Of a DNA stretch of 64,000 bases, positions 18,027 through 25,399 are shown piece after piece; the first letter of the stretch is position 1; the number at the start of each line of letters is the position of its first letter. Where the stretch lies: assembly GCF_040536835.1 (NCBI RefSeq), contig NZ_CP159578.1, positions 3,596,001 through 3,660,000 of the forward strand. The letters are read 5' to 3'. A model generated the notes under the pieces. It saw only the letters and a list, made by a program, of their open reading frames with translations. It was not told the origin of the DNA and made no database searches. Both the position numbers and the translations under genes were made by a program. The stretch comes from Salinicola endophyticus. GTDB taxonomy: Bacteria > Pseudomonadota > Gammaproteobacteria > Pseudomonadales > Halomonadaceae.

Positions 18027-20618
18027 TCAGGCGAGCGCCTCGCGCGACTTCCCGGCGTCGCGGCGACGGCGCTGCAACAGGACGATCATGGCGAACAGCA
18101 GCAGTCCCGGTATCCACATCAGCTCCTTGGGCAGCTGATCGCGCGGAATCCGCACCGAGACGATCTGCTGATCGAAGTCGAAGCCGAGCTTTTCCGCCTG
18201 ACTGCCGAAGTCGGTGGTGTCGACCAGTACCTTGCCATCTTCCTGCATCAGGTGCAGCCCCAGGCTATCGAGGCGTTCGCTGCCGCTACTCCCCTCGGTC
18301 GCCGGTACCTGGACCACGAAGCTGGTCGGCGCGCCGTAGGCATCCAGCCCATCGACTCGTACCATCAGGTGATCACGCGGACCGATCTCGCCCAGCGCCT
18401 GCTCGAACTGGGCCGGCGGCACTTCGCGGTAGGGCGCATCGGCCATGTCCATCCAGAAGCCGGGACGGAACAGGGTGAAAGCGACCAGCAGCAGCAGCGC
18501 GCTCTCGTACCAGCGGCTCTTGACCAGCATGAAGCCCTGGGTCGCGGCGGCGAAGATCAGCATCGCCGCCGTGGCCACGACAAAGATCACGATGCCGTGC
18601 CACAGGTCGACATTGATCAGCAGCAGGTCGGTGTTGAAGATGAACAGGAACGGCAGCGCGGCGGTACGCAGGCTGTAGTAGAACGCCTGGAAGCCGGTGC
18701 GGATCGGGTCGGCGCCGGAGATCGCCGCCGCCGCGAACGAGGCCAGCCCCACCGGCGGCGTGACGTCAGCCATGATGCCGAAATAGAACACGAACAGATG
18801 CACCGCGATCAGCGGTACGATCAGACCGTTCTGCTCGCCCAGCTGCACGATCACCGGCGCCAGCAGCGCCGACACCACGATGTAGTTGGCGGTGGTCGGC
18901 AGACCCATGCCGAGGATCAGGCTGAGCACCCCGGTGAGCAGCAGCATCAGCAGCAGGTTGCCCATCGACAGCGTCTCGACCAGATCCGCCAGCACCAGGC
19001 CGACCCCGGTCTGCGCCACCGCCCCGACGATGATACCGGCGGTAGCGGTGGCGATGCCGATCCCGATCATGTTGCGCGCACCGTCGATCAGCCCTTCCCA
19101 CAGGTCGCGCCCGCCGCGCTTGAGATCGCCGACGAAGTCGCTGCGCCCGCGGAAGAGCGCATCGACCGGGCGCTGGGTGAGAATGATGAAGATCATGAAG
19201 GCAGTGGCCCAGAACGCCGACAGGCCCGGCGACAGGCGCTCCACCATCAGACACCACACCAGCACGATCACCGGCAGCAGGTAGTGCAGCCCTACCATCA
19301 CGGTGGGTTTGGTGCGCGGCAGCTGGGTGATCTCCTGATTGGGGTCGTCGACCTCCAGCTCGGGGTAATTGGCGCCGAGCTTGAGCAGCAGCACATAGAC
19401 CGCGATGACCCCGGCGCCGATCACCCAGGAAGCAGACTCGCCCAGGGCCGGCTTGAGCCAGCCGATCCCGTAGTAGACCGCCGCCGCCAGCACCATCACC
19501 CCGACCAGCCCGGTCAGGAAGCCGAGGATCTTATTGAGCCACGGGCGCTGCGGATTACCGCTCGGCAGCCCCTGCATGCCCGCCTTGAGCGCCTCCAGGT
19601 GAACGATATAGAGCAGCGCGATATAGGAGATGACCGCCGGCACGAAGGCATGCTTGATCACATCGATGTAAGGAATGCCGACATACTCGACCATCAGGAA
19701 GGCCGCCGCCCCCATCACCGGCGGCATGATCTGACCGTTGACCGAGGAAGACACCTCCACCGCGCCGGCCTTGGTGGCACTGAATCCGACCCGCTTCATC
19801 ATCGGAATGGTGAAGGTGCCGGTGGTCACGGTATTGGCGATGGAGGAGCCGGAGATCAGTCCGGTGAGCCCCGAGGAGACTACCGCGGCCTTGGCCGGGC
19901 CGCCGCGATAGTGGCCCAGCAGCGAGAACGCGACCTTGATGAAGTAGTTGCCCGCACCAGCCTTGTCGAGCAGCGCGCCGAACAGCACGAACAGGAACAC
20001 GAAACTGGTCGAGACCCCGAGAGCAATGCCGAAGACCCCCTGGGTGGTCAGCCACTGATGATTGACCAGCCCCGAGAAGCTCACCCCGCGGTGGGCCAGA
20101 ATACCCGGCATGTAGGGTCCGGCCAGCGAATAGATCAGAAAGATCAGCGCAATGATCGTCAGCGGCGGCCCCAACGAACGGCGGCACGCCTCGAGCAGCA
20201 GCACGATGCCGACCACGCCGATGATCACGTCCTGCAGGATGGGGGCACCGGGGCGCTGTGCGAGCTGATCGTAGAAGAAGTAGAGGTAGGAGGCACAGAA
20301 CGCCCCCACCAGGGCCATCGCCCAGTCGGGCAGCGGCATGCGCTCGCGCGGAGAACGCTTGAATGCCGGATAGGCCATGAAGGCGAGAAATATGGCGAAC
20401 GCCAGATGAATCGAACGCGCTTCAGTGGCGCTGAACACGCCGAAGCCGAACACGAACGGCAGCGGCGAGGCGATCCACAGCTGGAACAGCGACCAGGCTG
20501 CGGCAACGCCCAGGAGCAATCGGTTGGGAAAGCCGGTCAGCTTGCGGCCACCGGTGTCGGTAGCGGCCAGCTCGTCCAGCTTGGCCTGATCGGGGCCGGA
20601 GGTCTTGGTATCGGTCAT
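18027..20618 (-). CDS. TRAP transporter fused permease (TAXI type, DctQM fusion)
   Basis: Inner-membrane permease of 863 residues. Small and large TRAP subunits are fused, giving many hydrophobic segments up to about residue 690. Motifs such as SGSSIANTVTTGTFTIPMMKR, EVSSSVNGQIMPPVMGAAAF and GMGLPTTANY are typical of TAXI-TRAP permeases. After the last core helices a soluble region (about 715-830) with the DUF3394-like segment precedes a final helix and an RRRRR tail. The start at 20618 (MTDTKTSG) has an AGGATCT site; the nine codons upstream are unlikely. It works with the TAXI binding protein encoded just upstream, using the sodium gradient. The substrate is probably a small carboxylate or amino acid, not identifiable here. 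Confidence 0.88.
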   Translation of the reverse strand: MTDTKTSGPDQAKLDELAATDTGGRKLTGFPNRLLLGVAAAWSLFQLWIASPLPFVFGFGVFSATEARSIHLAFAIFLAFMAYPAFKRSPRERMPLPDWAMALVGAFCASYLYFFYDQLAQRPGAPILQDVIIGVVGIVLLLEACRRSLGPPLTIIALIFLIYSLAGPYMPGILAHRGVSFSGLVNHQWLTTQGVFGIALGVSTSFVFLFVLFGALLDKAGAGNYFIKVAFSLLGHYRGGPAKAAVVSSGLTGLISGSSIANTVTTGTFTIPMMKRVGFSATKAGAVEVSSSVNGQIMPPVMGAAAFLMVEYVGIPYIDVIKHAFVPAVISYIALLYIVHLEALKAGMQGLPSGNPQRPWLNKILGFLTGLVGVMVLAAAVYYGIGWLKPALGESASWVIGAGVIAVYVLLLKLGANYPELEVDDPNQEITQLPRTKPTVMVGLHYLLPVIVLVWCLMVERLSPGLSAFWATAFMIFIILTQRPVDALFRGRSDFVGDLKRGGRDLWEGLIDGARNMIGIGIATATAGIIVGAVAQTGVGLVLADLVETLSMGNLLLMLLLTGVLSLILGMGLPTTANYIVVSALLAPVIVQLGEQNGLIVPLIAVHLFVFYFGIMADVTPPVGLASFAAAAISGADPIRTGFQAFYYSLRTAALPFLFIFNTDLLLINVDLWHGIVIFVVATAAMLIFAAATQGFMLVKSRWYESALLLLVAFTLFRPGFWMDMADAPYREVPPAQFEQALGEIGPRDHLMVRVDGLDAYGAPTSFVVQVPATEGSSGSERLDSLGLHLMQEDGKVLVDTTDFGSQAEKLGFDFDQQIVSVRIPRDQLPKELMWIPGLLLFAMIVLLQRRRRDAGKSREALA

Positions 20619-20790
20619 GGTGAGATCCTGACTGGGAAACACGCAGGCGCCGAGGAAGTGGCCCGCTCACGGCAGGGACGAAACGTCTGCTTGCGGCAAC
20701 GCTTCGCGGTCGGAGCCGGGCGTCACTGCCCGCCCCCTTCCAGGGCGCGGCGGCTGACGCCTCGACGAGACGTCAGCCCACGCGTGCTTA

Positions 20791-20870
20791 GGAAAACGCT
20801 GAACAAATAGGCGAGCGGGATGAAGCGCAAGGCGGCGATTCATCCGCGCAGGCATTTGTACCGTGTTTCC
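20791..20870 (+). repeat. Dispersed repeat, copy B (internally deleted)
   Basis: 80-base copy starting GGAAAACGCTGAACAAAT and ending ACCGTGTTTCC. It keeps both terminal regions and the core GATGAAGCGCAAGGCG (20819-20834), but the central part of copy C is missing. The flanking tetranucleotides are CTTA and TCAG, not an exact duplication. The right flank contains the stop codon of the TAXI binding protein gene (TGA on the minus strand, 20871-20873). Confidence 0.7.
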
Positions 20871-21845
20871 TCAGAGCCAGCCCTGCTCTTGGTAGTAGCG
20901 CTTGGCGCCATCATGCAGCGGTGCGGAGAGCCCTTCGCTGATCATGTCCTTCGGCTCGAGGTTGGCGAATGCCGGGTGCAGACGCTTGAAGCGGTCGAAG
21001 TTGTCGAACACCGCCTTGACGGTCTGGTAGACGACTTCGTCCGGCACCTCGGCAGAGGTCACGAAGGTAGCGCGCACGCCGAAGGTCTGGACGTCGTCCG
21101 GGTTGCCTTCGTACATCCCGCCGGGGATGGTGGACATGCTGTAGTAGGGGTACTTGTCGACCAGCCCCTTGACCGCGTCATCGTTAAGCGGCACCAGGTT
21201 GGAGGCAACGGTGGTGGTCGCTTCCTGGATCGCGCCATTGGGGTGGCCAACGACATAGGCCATGGCATCGATGTTGTTGTCGGCCAGCGCCGAGGCCATC
21301 TCGGCAGCACCCAGCTCGGAAGCCAGCGAGAACACGCTGGTATCCCAGCCTTCGGCGTTCATCAGCACTTCCATGGTGGCGCGCTGGCCGGAGCCCGGGT
21401 TACCGATGTTGACGCGTTTGCCCTTGAGATCCTGGATCGAGTGGATGTCGGCATCCTCGCGCGCCAGGATGGTCAGCGGCTCACCGTGCAGCGAGAACAC
21501 CGAGCGCAGATCCTTCATCGGCGTGTCGAACTGACCTTCACCGTTGTAGGCGTTGTACTGCACGTCGGACTGGGCGACGCCCATGTTCAACTCACCGGAC
21601 TTGATGCCGTTGACGTTGGCCACCGAGCCGCCGGTGGACGGCGCGTTGCAGCGGATGCCGCTCTCTTCGGCGCTGCGGTTGACCATCCGACAGACGGACT
21701 GGCCGACCACGTAGTAGACGCCGGTCTGGCCGCCGGTACCGATGGTGATGTACTGGGTGTCCTGCGCCATGGCGGGGGCGGACAGCGTGGCCGCACCCAT
21801 CAGGGCAGAGGAGAGTAAGGCTGCAGTCAAAGCGTGGCGTTTCAT
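20871..21845 (-). CDS. TAXI-family TRAP substrate-binding protein
   Basis: Periplasmic receptor for the fused permease, 324 residues. A signal peptide (MKRHALTAALLSSALMG, cleavage after AMA near residue 28) precedes the mature start QDTQYITIGTGGQTGVYYVVG, the TAXI signature. VNIGNPGSGQRATMEVL near residue 145 matches the ligand-binding loop of the family. ATG 21845 lies six bases from a GAGGT site; the ATG two codons earlier directly abuts it. Same strand and order as the permease, with 252 bases and repeat copy B between them. The stop codon adjoins that repeat. Confidence 0.9.
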   Translation of the reverse strand: MKRHALTAALLSSALMGAATLSAPAMAQDTQYITIGTGGQTGVYYVVGQSVCRMVNRSAEESGIRCNAPSTGGSVANVNGIKSGELNMGVAQSDVQYNAYNGEGQFDTPMKDLRSVFSLHGEPLTILAREDADIHSIQDLKGKRVNIGNPGSGQRATMEVLMNAEGWDTSVFSLASELGAAEMASALADNNIDAMAYVVGHPNGAIQEATTTVASNLVPLNDDAVKGLVDKYPYYSMSTIPGGMYEGNPDDVQTFGVRATFVTSAEVPDEVVYQTVKAVFDNFDRFKRLHPAFANLEPKDMISEGLSAPLHDGAKRYYQEQGWL

Positions 21846-22322
21846 GCGCATACCTCGAGTTTCCCGTTTATTGTGTGAGGTCGATCTGGCGACCCCGAAC
21901 GTCGAGTGGTGGCGTGGCCCGGGCTTGTGCTGATTCTGTCCCGGCTCGTCATGCCTGCCGCGCCCTCCCTGGGTGACGCGTGGCAGGCCCGCTATGCTTC
22001 CCGTTCCCTGTTGCGTAACGGCCAGGGGCGCGTCATGCAGAGCGTCCTGGAGCGCGTGCCGATGGCCGATGTGGCCCCGAACCGGCGCCGGACACAACGG
22101 CACTCCCTAAGTAACATAGCTTATCCCGACGGCGAGCCATGTTATAGAGAGTTTCGTGCTGGCAAAACCCGCGCCTTGCCGCTTCTGCCTCTGGATCCGC
22201 GCATCGCGCCGCGGAGAAATACCACCACACACGCCAGGAGAAGCGGATCTCTCCGCCGCTGTCCGCGGCGGGCGCTGCGGACCGGGCGAGACCGCTATGG
22301 GGCATGCGTGACCGGCATACGC
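21846..22322. other. 477-base gene-free region upstream of the TAXI receptor
   Basis: Separates the DUF192 gene from the TAXI receptor, both on the minus strand. It should contain the TRAP operon promoter. The only clear structure is the inverted repeat at 22112-22144. An open plus-strand frame crossing this region is antisense and lacks protein-like character. Confidence 0.5.
22112..22144. promoter_or_regulatory. Inverted repeat TAACATAGCT-N13-AGCCATGTTA
   Basis: Two 10-base arms match at 9 of 10 positions in an AT-richer island. It lies about 270 bases upstream of the TAXI receptor start and 180 bases past the DUF192 stop. It could be an operator for the TRAP operon or a weak hairpin ending the DUF192 transcript; no T-tract follows. 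Confidence 0.4.
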
Positions 22323-22844
22323 TCAAGGCGCCGTGAGCCAGGGGCCGAGATCGACCCGGTCGCCCACGCCGAGCCCGCGCTGGGCGAAGTAGCCGGCGTT
22401 GGTCTCCAGCGCGGCACGAAACTCCACCCCTGCCGCATAGGCCGGGCAGCGGCTGGGCATCTCGGCACGGCACGGCGGCATCGTTCTCAATGCACGGATG
22501 GTGCCATCCGCGCCGAGAAAGGCGATATCCAGCGGAATCCGCGTGCGGTACATCCAGTAGGCACTGCTGCCGGGCTGCTCGGCGCGGTAAAGGAAAAGCA
22601 TGCCGGCGTCCTCGGGCAGAGCGTCGCGCGCCATCAGCCCCCGTGCCCGCTGCTCGGCAGTGGCCGCCACTTCGATCCGCAGCGTGTAGTCCCCCCCCGC
22701 TCCGCTCAGGCCCAGCCGGCCCGGCTCCACGGCCCCAGCCAGTACCGCCCATGCCAGCAGCGCCAGCGCCGTACCCCAGCGCAGCGTCGCTGCCGGCAAC
22801 CGGCGCCCAGCTCGCCCCCGGGCGGCCTCAACCGAGCTCGGCAT
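22323..22844 (-). CDS. DUF192 family exported protein
   Basis: 173-residue protein with a hydrophobic N-terminal segment (LRWGTALALLAWAVLAGAV, about residues 20-38) that is a signal peptide or anchor. The DUF192 domain follows: IEVAATAEQRARGLMARDALPEDAGMLFLY, then SAYWMYRTRIPLDIAFLGADG and the C-terminal VGDRVDL. Function is unknown across the family. ATG 22844 is six bases from GAGG; ATG 22850 two codons earlier is possible. The 5' end overlaps by 17 bases the small membrane protein gene upstream, suggesting coupled translation. Confidence 0.8.
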   Translation of the reverse strand: MPSSVEAARGRAGRRLPAATLRWGTALALLAWAVLAGAVEPGRLGLSGAGGDYTLRIEVAATAEQRARGLMARDALPEDAGMLFLYRAEQPGSSAYWMYRTRIPLDIAFLGADGTIRALRTMPPCRAEMPSRCPAYAAGVEFRAALETNAGYFAQRGLGVGDRVDLGPWLTAP

Positions 22845-22992
22845 CGTCATCCTCGCGGGCGCGCGGCGACGCCTGGGCGCTGGTGGTCTGGCGCTGGACG
22901 GACTCACTGCCACCCTGACGGTGGTCGATCCAGGAGAGCATGGCCAGCTGCGTCACCAGCAGGCAGAGACAGATCGCGATTCCCTTCAACAT
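22828..22992 (-). CDS. Small (54-residue) predicted membrane protein
   Basis: A short reading frame begins MLKGIAICLCLLVTQLAML, one clear hydrophobic helix (residues 4-19). It then has a polar, charged tail ending EDDDAELG. A GAGGA ribosome site lies seven bases upstream of the ATG, and its end overlaps the start of the DUF192 gene by 17 bases in a different frame. The helix-plus-tail layout, ribosome site and coupling support a real gene. No family is recognised; it could be a leader or partner of the DUF192 protein. Confidence 0.5.
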   Translation of the reverse strand: MLKGIAICLCLLVTQLAMLSWIDHRQGGSESVQRQTTSAQASPRAREDDDAELG

Positions 22993-23049
22993 TTTCGTAT
23001 CCTCGATGGTCGACGACGGCGAGCGTCGGGCTCAAGATACCGCGTCGGC

Positions 23050-23120
23050 CGGGCTCGCCATAGCCCCCGGCGCCAGGCTCGTCATAGCCCCCTCCCCCAG
23101 GCTTGCCATGGCCCCTTGAC
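23050..23120. repeat. Imperfect tandem repeat, three units of about 28 bases
   Basis: Three near-copies of GGCTCGYCATAGCCCC with C-rich spacers lie between the small membrane protein gene and the EamA gene, which diverge. The region contains no gene; the repeat may overlap the divergent promoters. No coding use is supported. Confidence 0.4.
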
Positions 23121-23200
23121 GGCCACGCCCGCGGCGTTGAAAGTCTGGACCTACGAGCCCAAGGACCCACGGGCCCAGCCATATCAAAGGAACTCAGCGC

Positions 23201-24070
23201 GTGCCCCTCAAGGATTTGTCGATCGGCCTGGGCGTGATTGCCATCTGGGCACTCAATATCATCGTGATCAAGCTCGGCGTCGCAGAGATGCCGCCGCTGC
23301 TGGTGATGGTACTGCGCTTCATGCTGGTCGCCGCGCTGGTGGTACCGTTCACGCGTATTACCCGCGCCCAGCTGCGCTGGGTTCTGCTGCTCTCGATCAC
23401 CTTCGGCGGGCTCCACTTTCCGCTACTATTCGTCGGCCTCGAACATGCCGAAGCCGGCACCGGAGCGCTGCTGGTACAGATGGGCACGCCCTTCGCCACC
23501 CTGCTGGCGGCACTCTTTCTCAGGGAGAAGCTGGGGCCGCGTCGTATCGCCGGGCTGGTACTGGCGTTCGGCGGCGTGGTGGTCCTGGCCGGCGGTCCCT
23601 CGCTGCCGCCGCCGCTCTCCACCGCGCTGCTGCTGGCGAGCGCGCTGGCCTGGGCGGTCTCGACGCTGATCATCAAGCTGGCACCGCCGATCCCGCCGCT
23701 GACCCTGACCGGCTGGATCGCGCTGTTCGCCACCCCGCTGGTGGCGCTCGGCAGCGCGCTGTTCGAATCCGGTCAATGGCAAGCCATCCAGCACGCCGGC
23801 TGGGCCGGCTGGGGCGCCGTGGTCTATACCGCGGTGATGTCCTCGATCGCCGCTTACGGGCTCTGGTATCGCCTGCTGCAGAAGCATCCGGTCAACCGGG
23901 TGGTACCGCTGACGCTGCTGATGCCCGTCTTCGCGGTGGCGCTGGGGGTATGGCTGCTGGACGATCCGCTGGGCATGCACAAGGTGGTCGGCGGGCTGCT
24001 GGTGATCGCGGGTCTCGCAGTGATCAACCTGCCCCTGCGGCGCCTGCGACTCGCCCGTCGGACGTCGTGA
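23201..24070 (+). CDS. EamA/DMT-superfamily transporter (RhaT/RarD type)
   Basis: Inner-membrane transporter of 289 residues with ten predicted helices in two EamA repeats (about 5-135 and 145-280). The first repeat carries WALNIIVIKLGV and EHAEAGTGALLVQMGTPF. The second carries SSIAAYGLWYRLLQKHPVNRVVPLTLLMPVFAV, the family's usual repeat ends. Members export amino acids or metabolites; the substrate is not predictable. GTG start with AAGGA about nine bases upstream. A GNAT acetyltransferase gene follows after 122 bases on the same strand. Confidence 0.85.
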   Translation: MPLKDLSIGLGVIAIWALNIIVIKLGVAEMPPLLVMVLRFMLVAALVVPFTRITRAQLRWVLLLSITFGGLHFPLLFVGLEHAEAGTGALLVQMGTPFATLLAALFLREKLGPRRIAGLVLAFGGVVVLAGGPSLPPPLSTALLLASALAWAVSTLIIKLAPPIPPLTLTGWIALFATPLVALGSALFESGQWQAIQHAGWAGWGAVVYTAVMSSIAAYGLWYRLLQKHPVNRVVPLTLLMPVFAVALGVWLLDDPLGMHKVVGGLLVIAGLAVINLPLRRLRLARRTS

Positions 24071-24192
24071 TATAAGCCAACGTACGCCCTGCCCGGGCGT
24101 CCAGATTGCACGACTGCCGTTCTGGAATCGCCACCACTGACCGACTCACGGGAGCCGGCGTCATCTGCCGCTGCCCTGTTCGAGGAGACCAC

Positions 24193-24654
24193 ATGCCCCC
24201 AGCCGCCCCCGGCGTGACGATCGCCGCCATGACCCTGGACGATCACCCCGACTTCGTCGCCATGATGCAGCGCACCCCGGGCGTGGTGCTGCGCCAGGCC
24301 GATGGCCGCGAGGCCACCGCGCGCTATCTGGCGCGCAACCCGGGCATGAGCTTCGTCGCCCGCTGGCCCGGGCGATCGGGCATCGTCGGCTGCGCCATGG
24401 CGGGGCACGATGGCCGCCGCGGCTATCTGCAGCATGTCATGGTCGAGCCCGAATGCCGCGGACTGGGCCTGGGGCGCCAGCTGACCGAGCACTGTCTGCA
24501 GGCGCTGCTGGCCGCCGGCATCGAGAAAGTGCACCTGGACACGCTGGCCGACAACACGGCCGCCCACCGTTTCTGGACGCACTTGGGATGGTCCAACCGC
24601 AACGCCGAGATCGTCAGGTTCTCGCGGCTGCTGGTCGACGACCCCAACGCCTGA
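24193..24654 (+). CDS. GNAT-family N-acetyltransferase
   Basis: Cytosolic acetyl-CoA-dependent N-acetyltransferase, 153 residues. The acetyl-CoA binding motif A is LQHVMVEPECRGLGLGRQLTEH (about 75-96, with the R-G-L-G-L-G pyrophosphate loop). Motif B is LDTLADNTAAHRFWTHLGW (about 115-133). A perfect GAGGAGA site lies upstream of ATG 24193; an open frame 29 codons longer has none. The acceptor is unknown. Confidence 0.85.
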   Translation: MPPAAPGVTIAAMTLDDHPDFVAMMQRTPGVVLRQADGREATARYLARNPGMSFVARWPGRSGIVGCAMAGHDGRRGYLQHVMVEPECRGLGLGRQLTEHCLQALLAAGIEKVHLDTLADNTAAHRFWTHLGWSNRNAEIVRFSRLLVDDPNA

Positions 24655-24691
24655 GCGAGACGCCACCCAACGGCCAGGAGCCAAACCGACC

Positions 24692-25399
24692 ATGTCGACA
24701 CTCTCTGCTTGCTTGACCAGCCTTATGTCCGTGAAGCGTCGCGGTGTCCCGAGCCAGGGGCGGCGCGGGCGGCAGCCGCTCTGGCTGTCATCGCGAATCT
24801 GGCTGATATCTTGCGCCTGGCTGCTGCTGGCGCTGGGGGCTTTGGCGGCCCGCCCGGCGTTTGCCGACACCTCCGGTGCCGCGCCCGATGCCACGCGCGA
24901 TATGGCGTCCGAGGCCACGCGCGATGATATGGCGTCCGAGGCCACGCGCGATGATATGCCGTCCGAGGCCACGCCTTATCCGCGCGATATGCCGCTGCTG
25001 CGGCTGACCGACGCCGCCGGCAAGCCGCTCGCCACACTGACGCTCGGCGACCTGGAAGCGCTGCCCGGTCGCGAGGTGATGGGGCCGATTCCGGACAGTG
25101 GCCTGGGCTCGTCCCACTGGTATGGCGTCTCTCTGCGCACGCTGCTGGCGCATCAGCAACTGCCACTGCCGGAGAGCCTGCACGCCTATGCCCTCAACGA
25201 CTACGATGCGATCATTCCCGCCAGCGACCTCTCCCGCTACGATCCGATCGTCGCCTACCGGCGTGATGGCCACTACCTGCCGGTGGACGCCTACGGCCCG
25301 CTGATGGTGATGTACCCCTACGATAACCACCCCGAACTCTATACCCGGACCTACTACAACCGCACCGTATGGCAACTCGACGAACTGCAGCTGCGCTGA
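24692..25399 (+). CDS. Exported protein with oxidoreductase molybdopterin-binding-like domain
   Basis: 235 residues. A long N-terminal basic region and hydrophobic signal (WLISCAWLLLALGALAARPAFA, about residues 37-58) direct export. A low-complexity linker of repeated ATRDDMASE units (about 66-95) follows. The C-terminal domain (about 98-235) resembles the sulfite-oxidase-type molybdopterin fold found as a stand-alone periplasmic sensor module: LLRLTDAAGKPLATLTLGDLEALPG, then WYGVSLRTLLAH, LNDYDAIIPASDL and YGPLMVMYPYD. The usual cofactor cysteine is absent, so it may bind a ligand without catalysis. Its last 31 bases overlap the diguanylate cyclase start, so it is a likely periplasmic partner of that enzyme. 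Confidence 0.7.
   Translation: MSTLSACLTSLMSVKRRGVPSQGRRGRQPLWLSSRIWLISCAWLLLALGALAARPAFADTSGAAPDATRDMASEATRDDMASEATRDDMPSEATPYPRDMPLLRLTDAAGKPLATLTLGDLEALPGREVMGPIPDSGLGSSHWYGVSLRTLLAHQQLPLPESLHAYALNDYDAIIPASDLSRYDPIVAYRRDGHYLPVDAYGPLMVMYPYDNHPELYTRTYYNRTVWQLDELQLR
24890..24967 (+). repeat. Coding tandem repeat, 27-base unit
   Basis: Unit GCCACGCGCGATGATATG plus GCGTCCGAG. Units two (24914-24940) and three (24941-24967) are 27 bases and differ at one base; unit one (24890-24913) is 24 bases, missing one GAT. It encodes ATRDDMASE repeats and stays in frame, so unit number can vary without breaking the gene. Confidence 0.85.

Noticed and set aside
17862..20810. 982-codon plus-strand open frame
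   Set aside because: It is antisense to the TRAP permease, rich in His, Gln, Arg and Asp, and is a by-product of GC-biased codon positions.
24890..24967. CRISPR-like array
   Set aside because: The units are directly adjacent without spacers and encode an in-frame protein linker.
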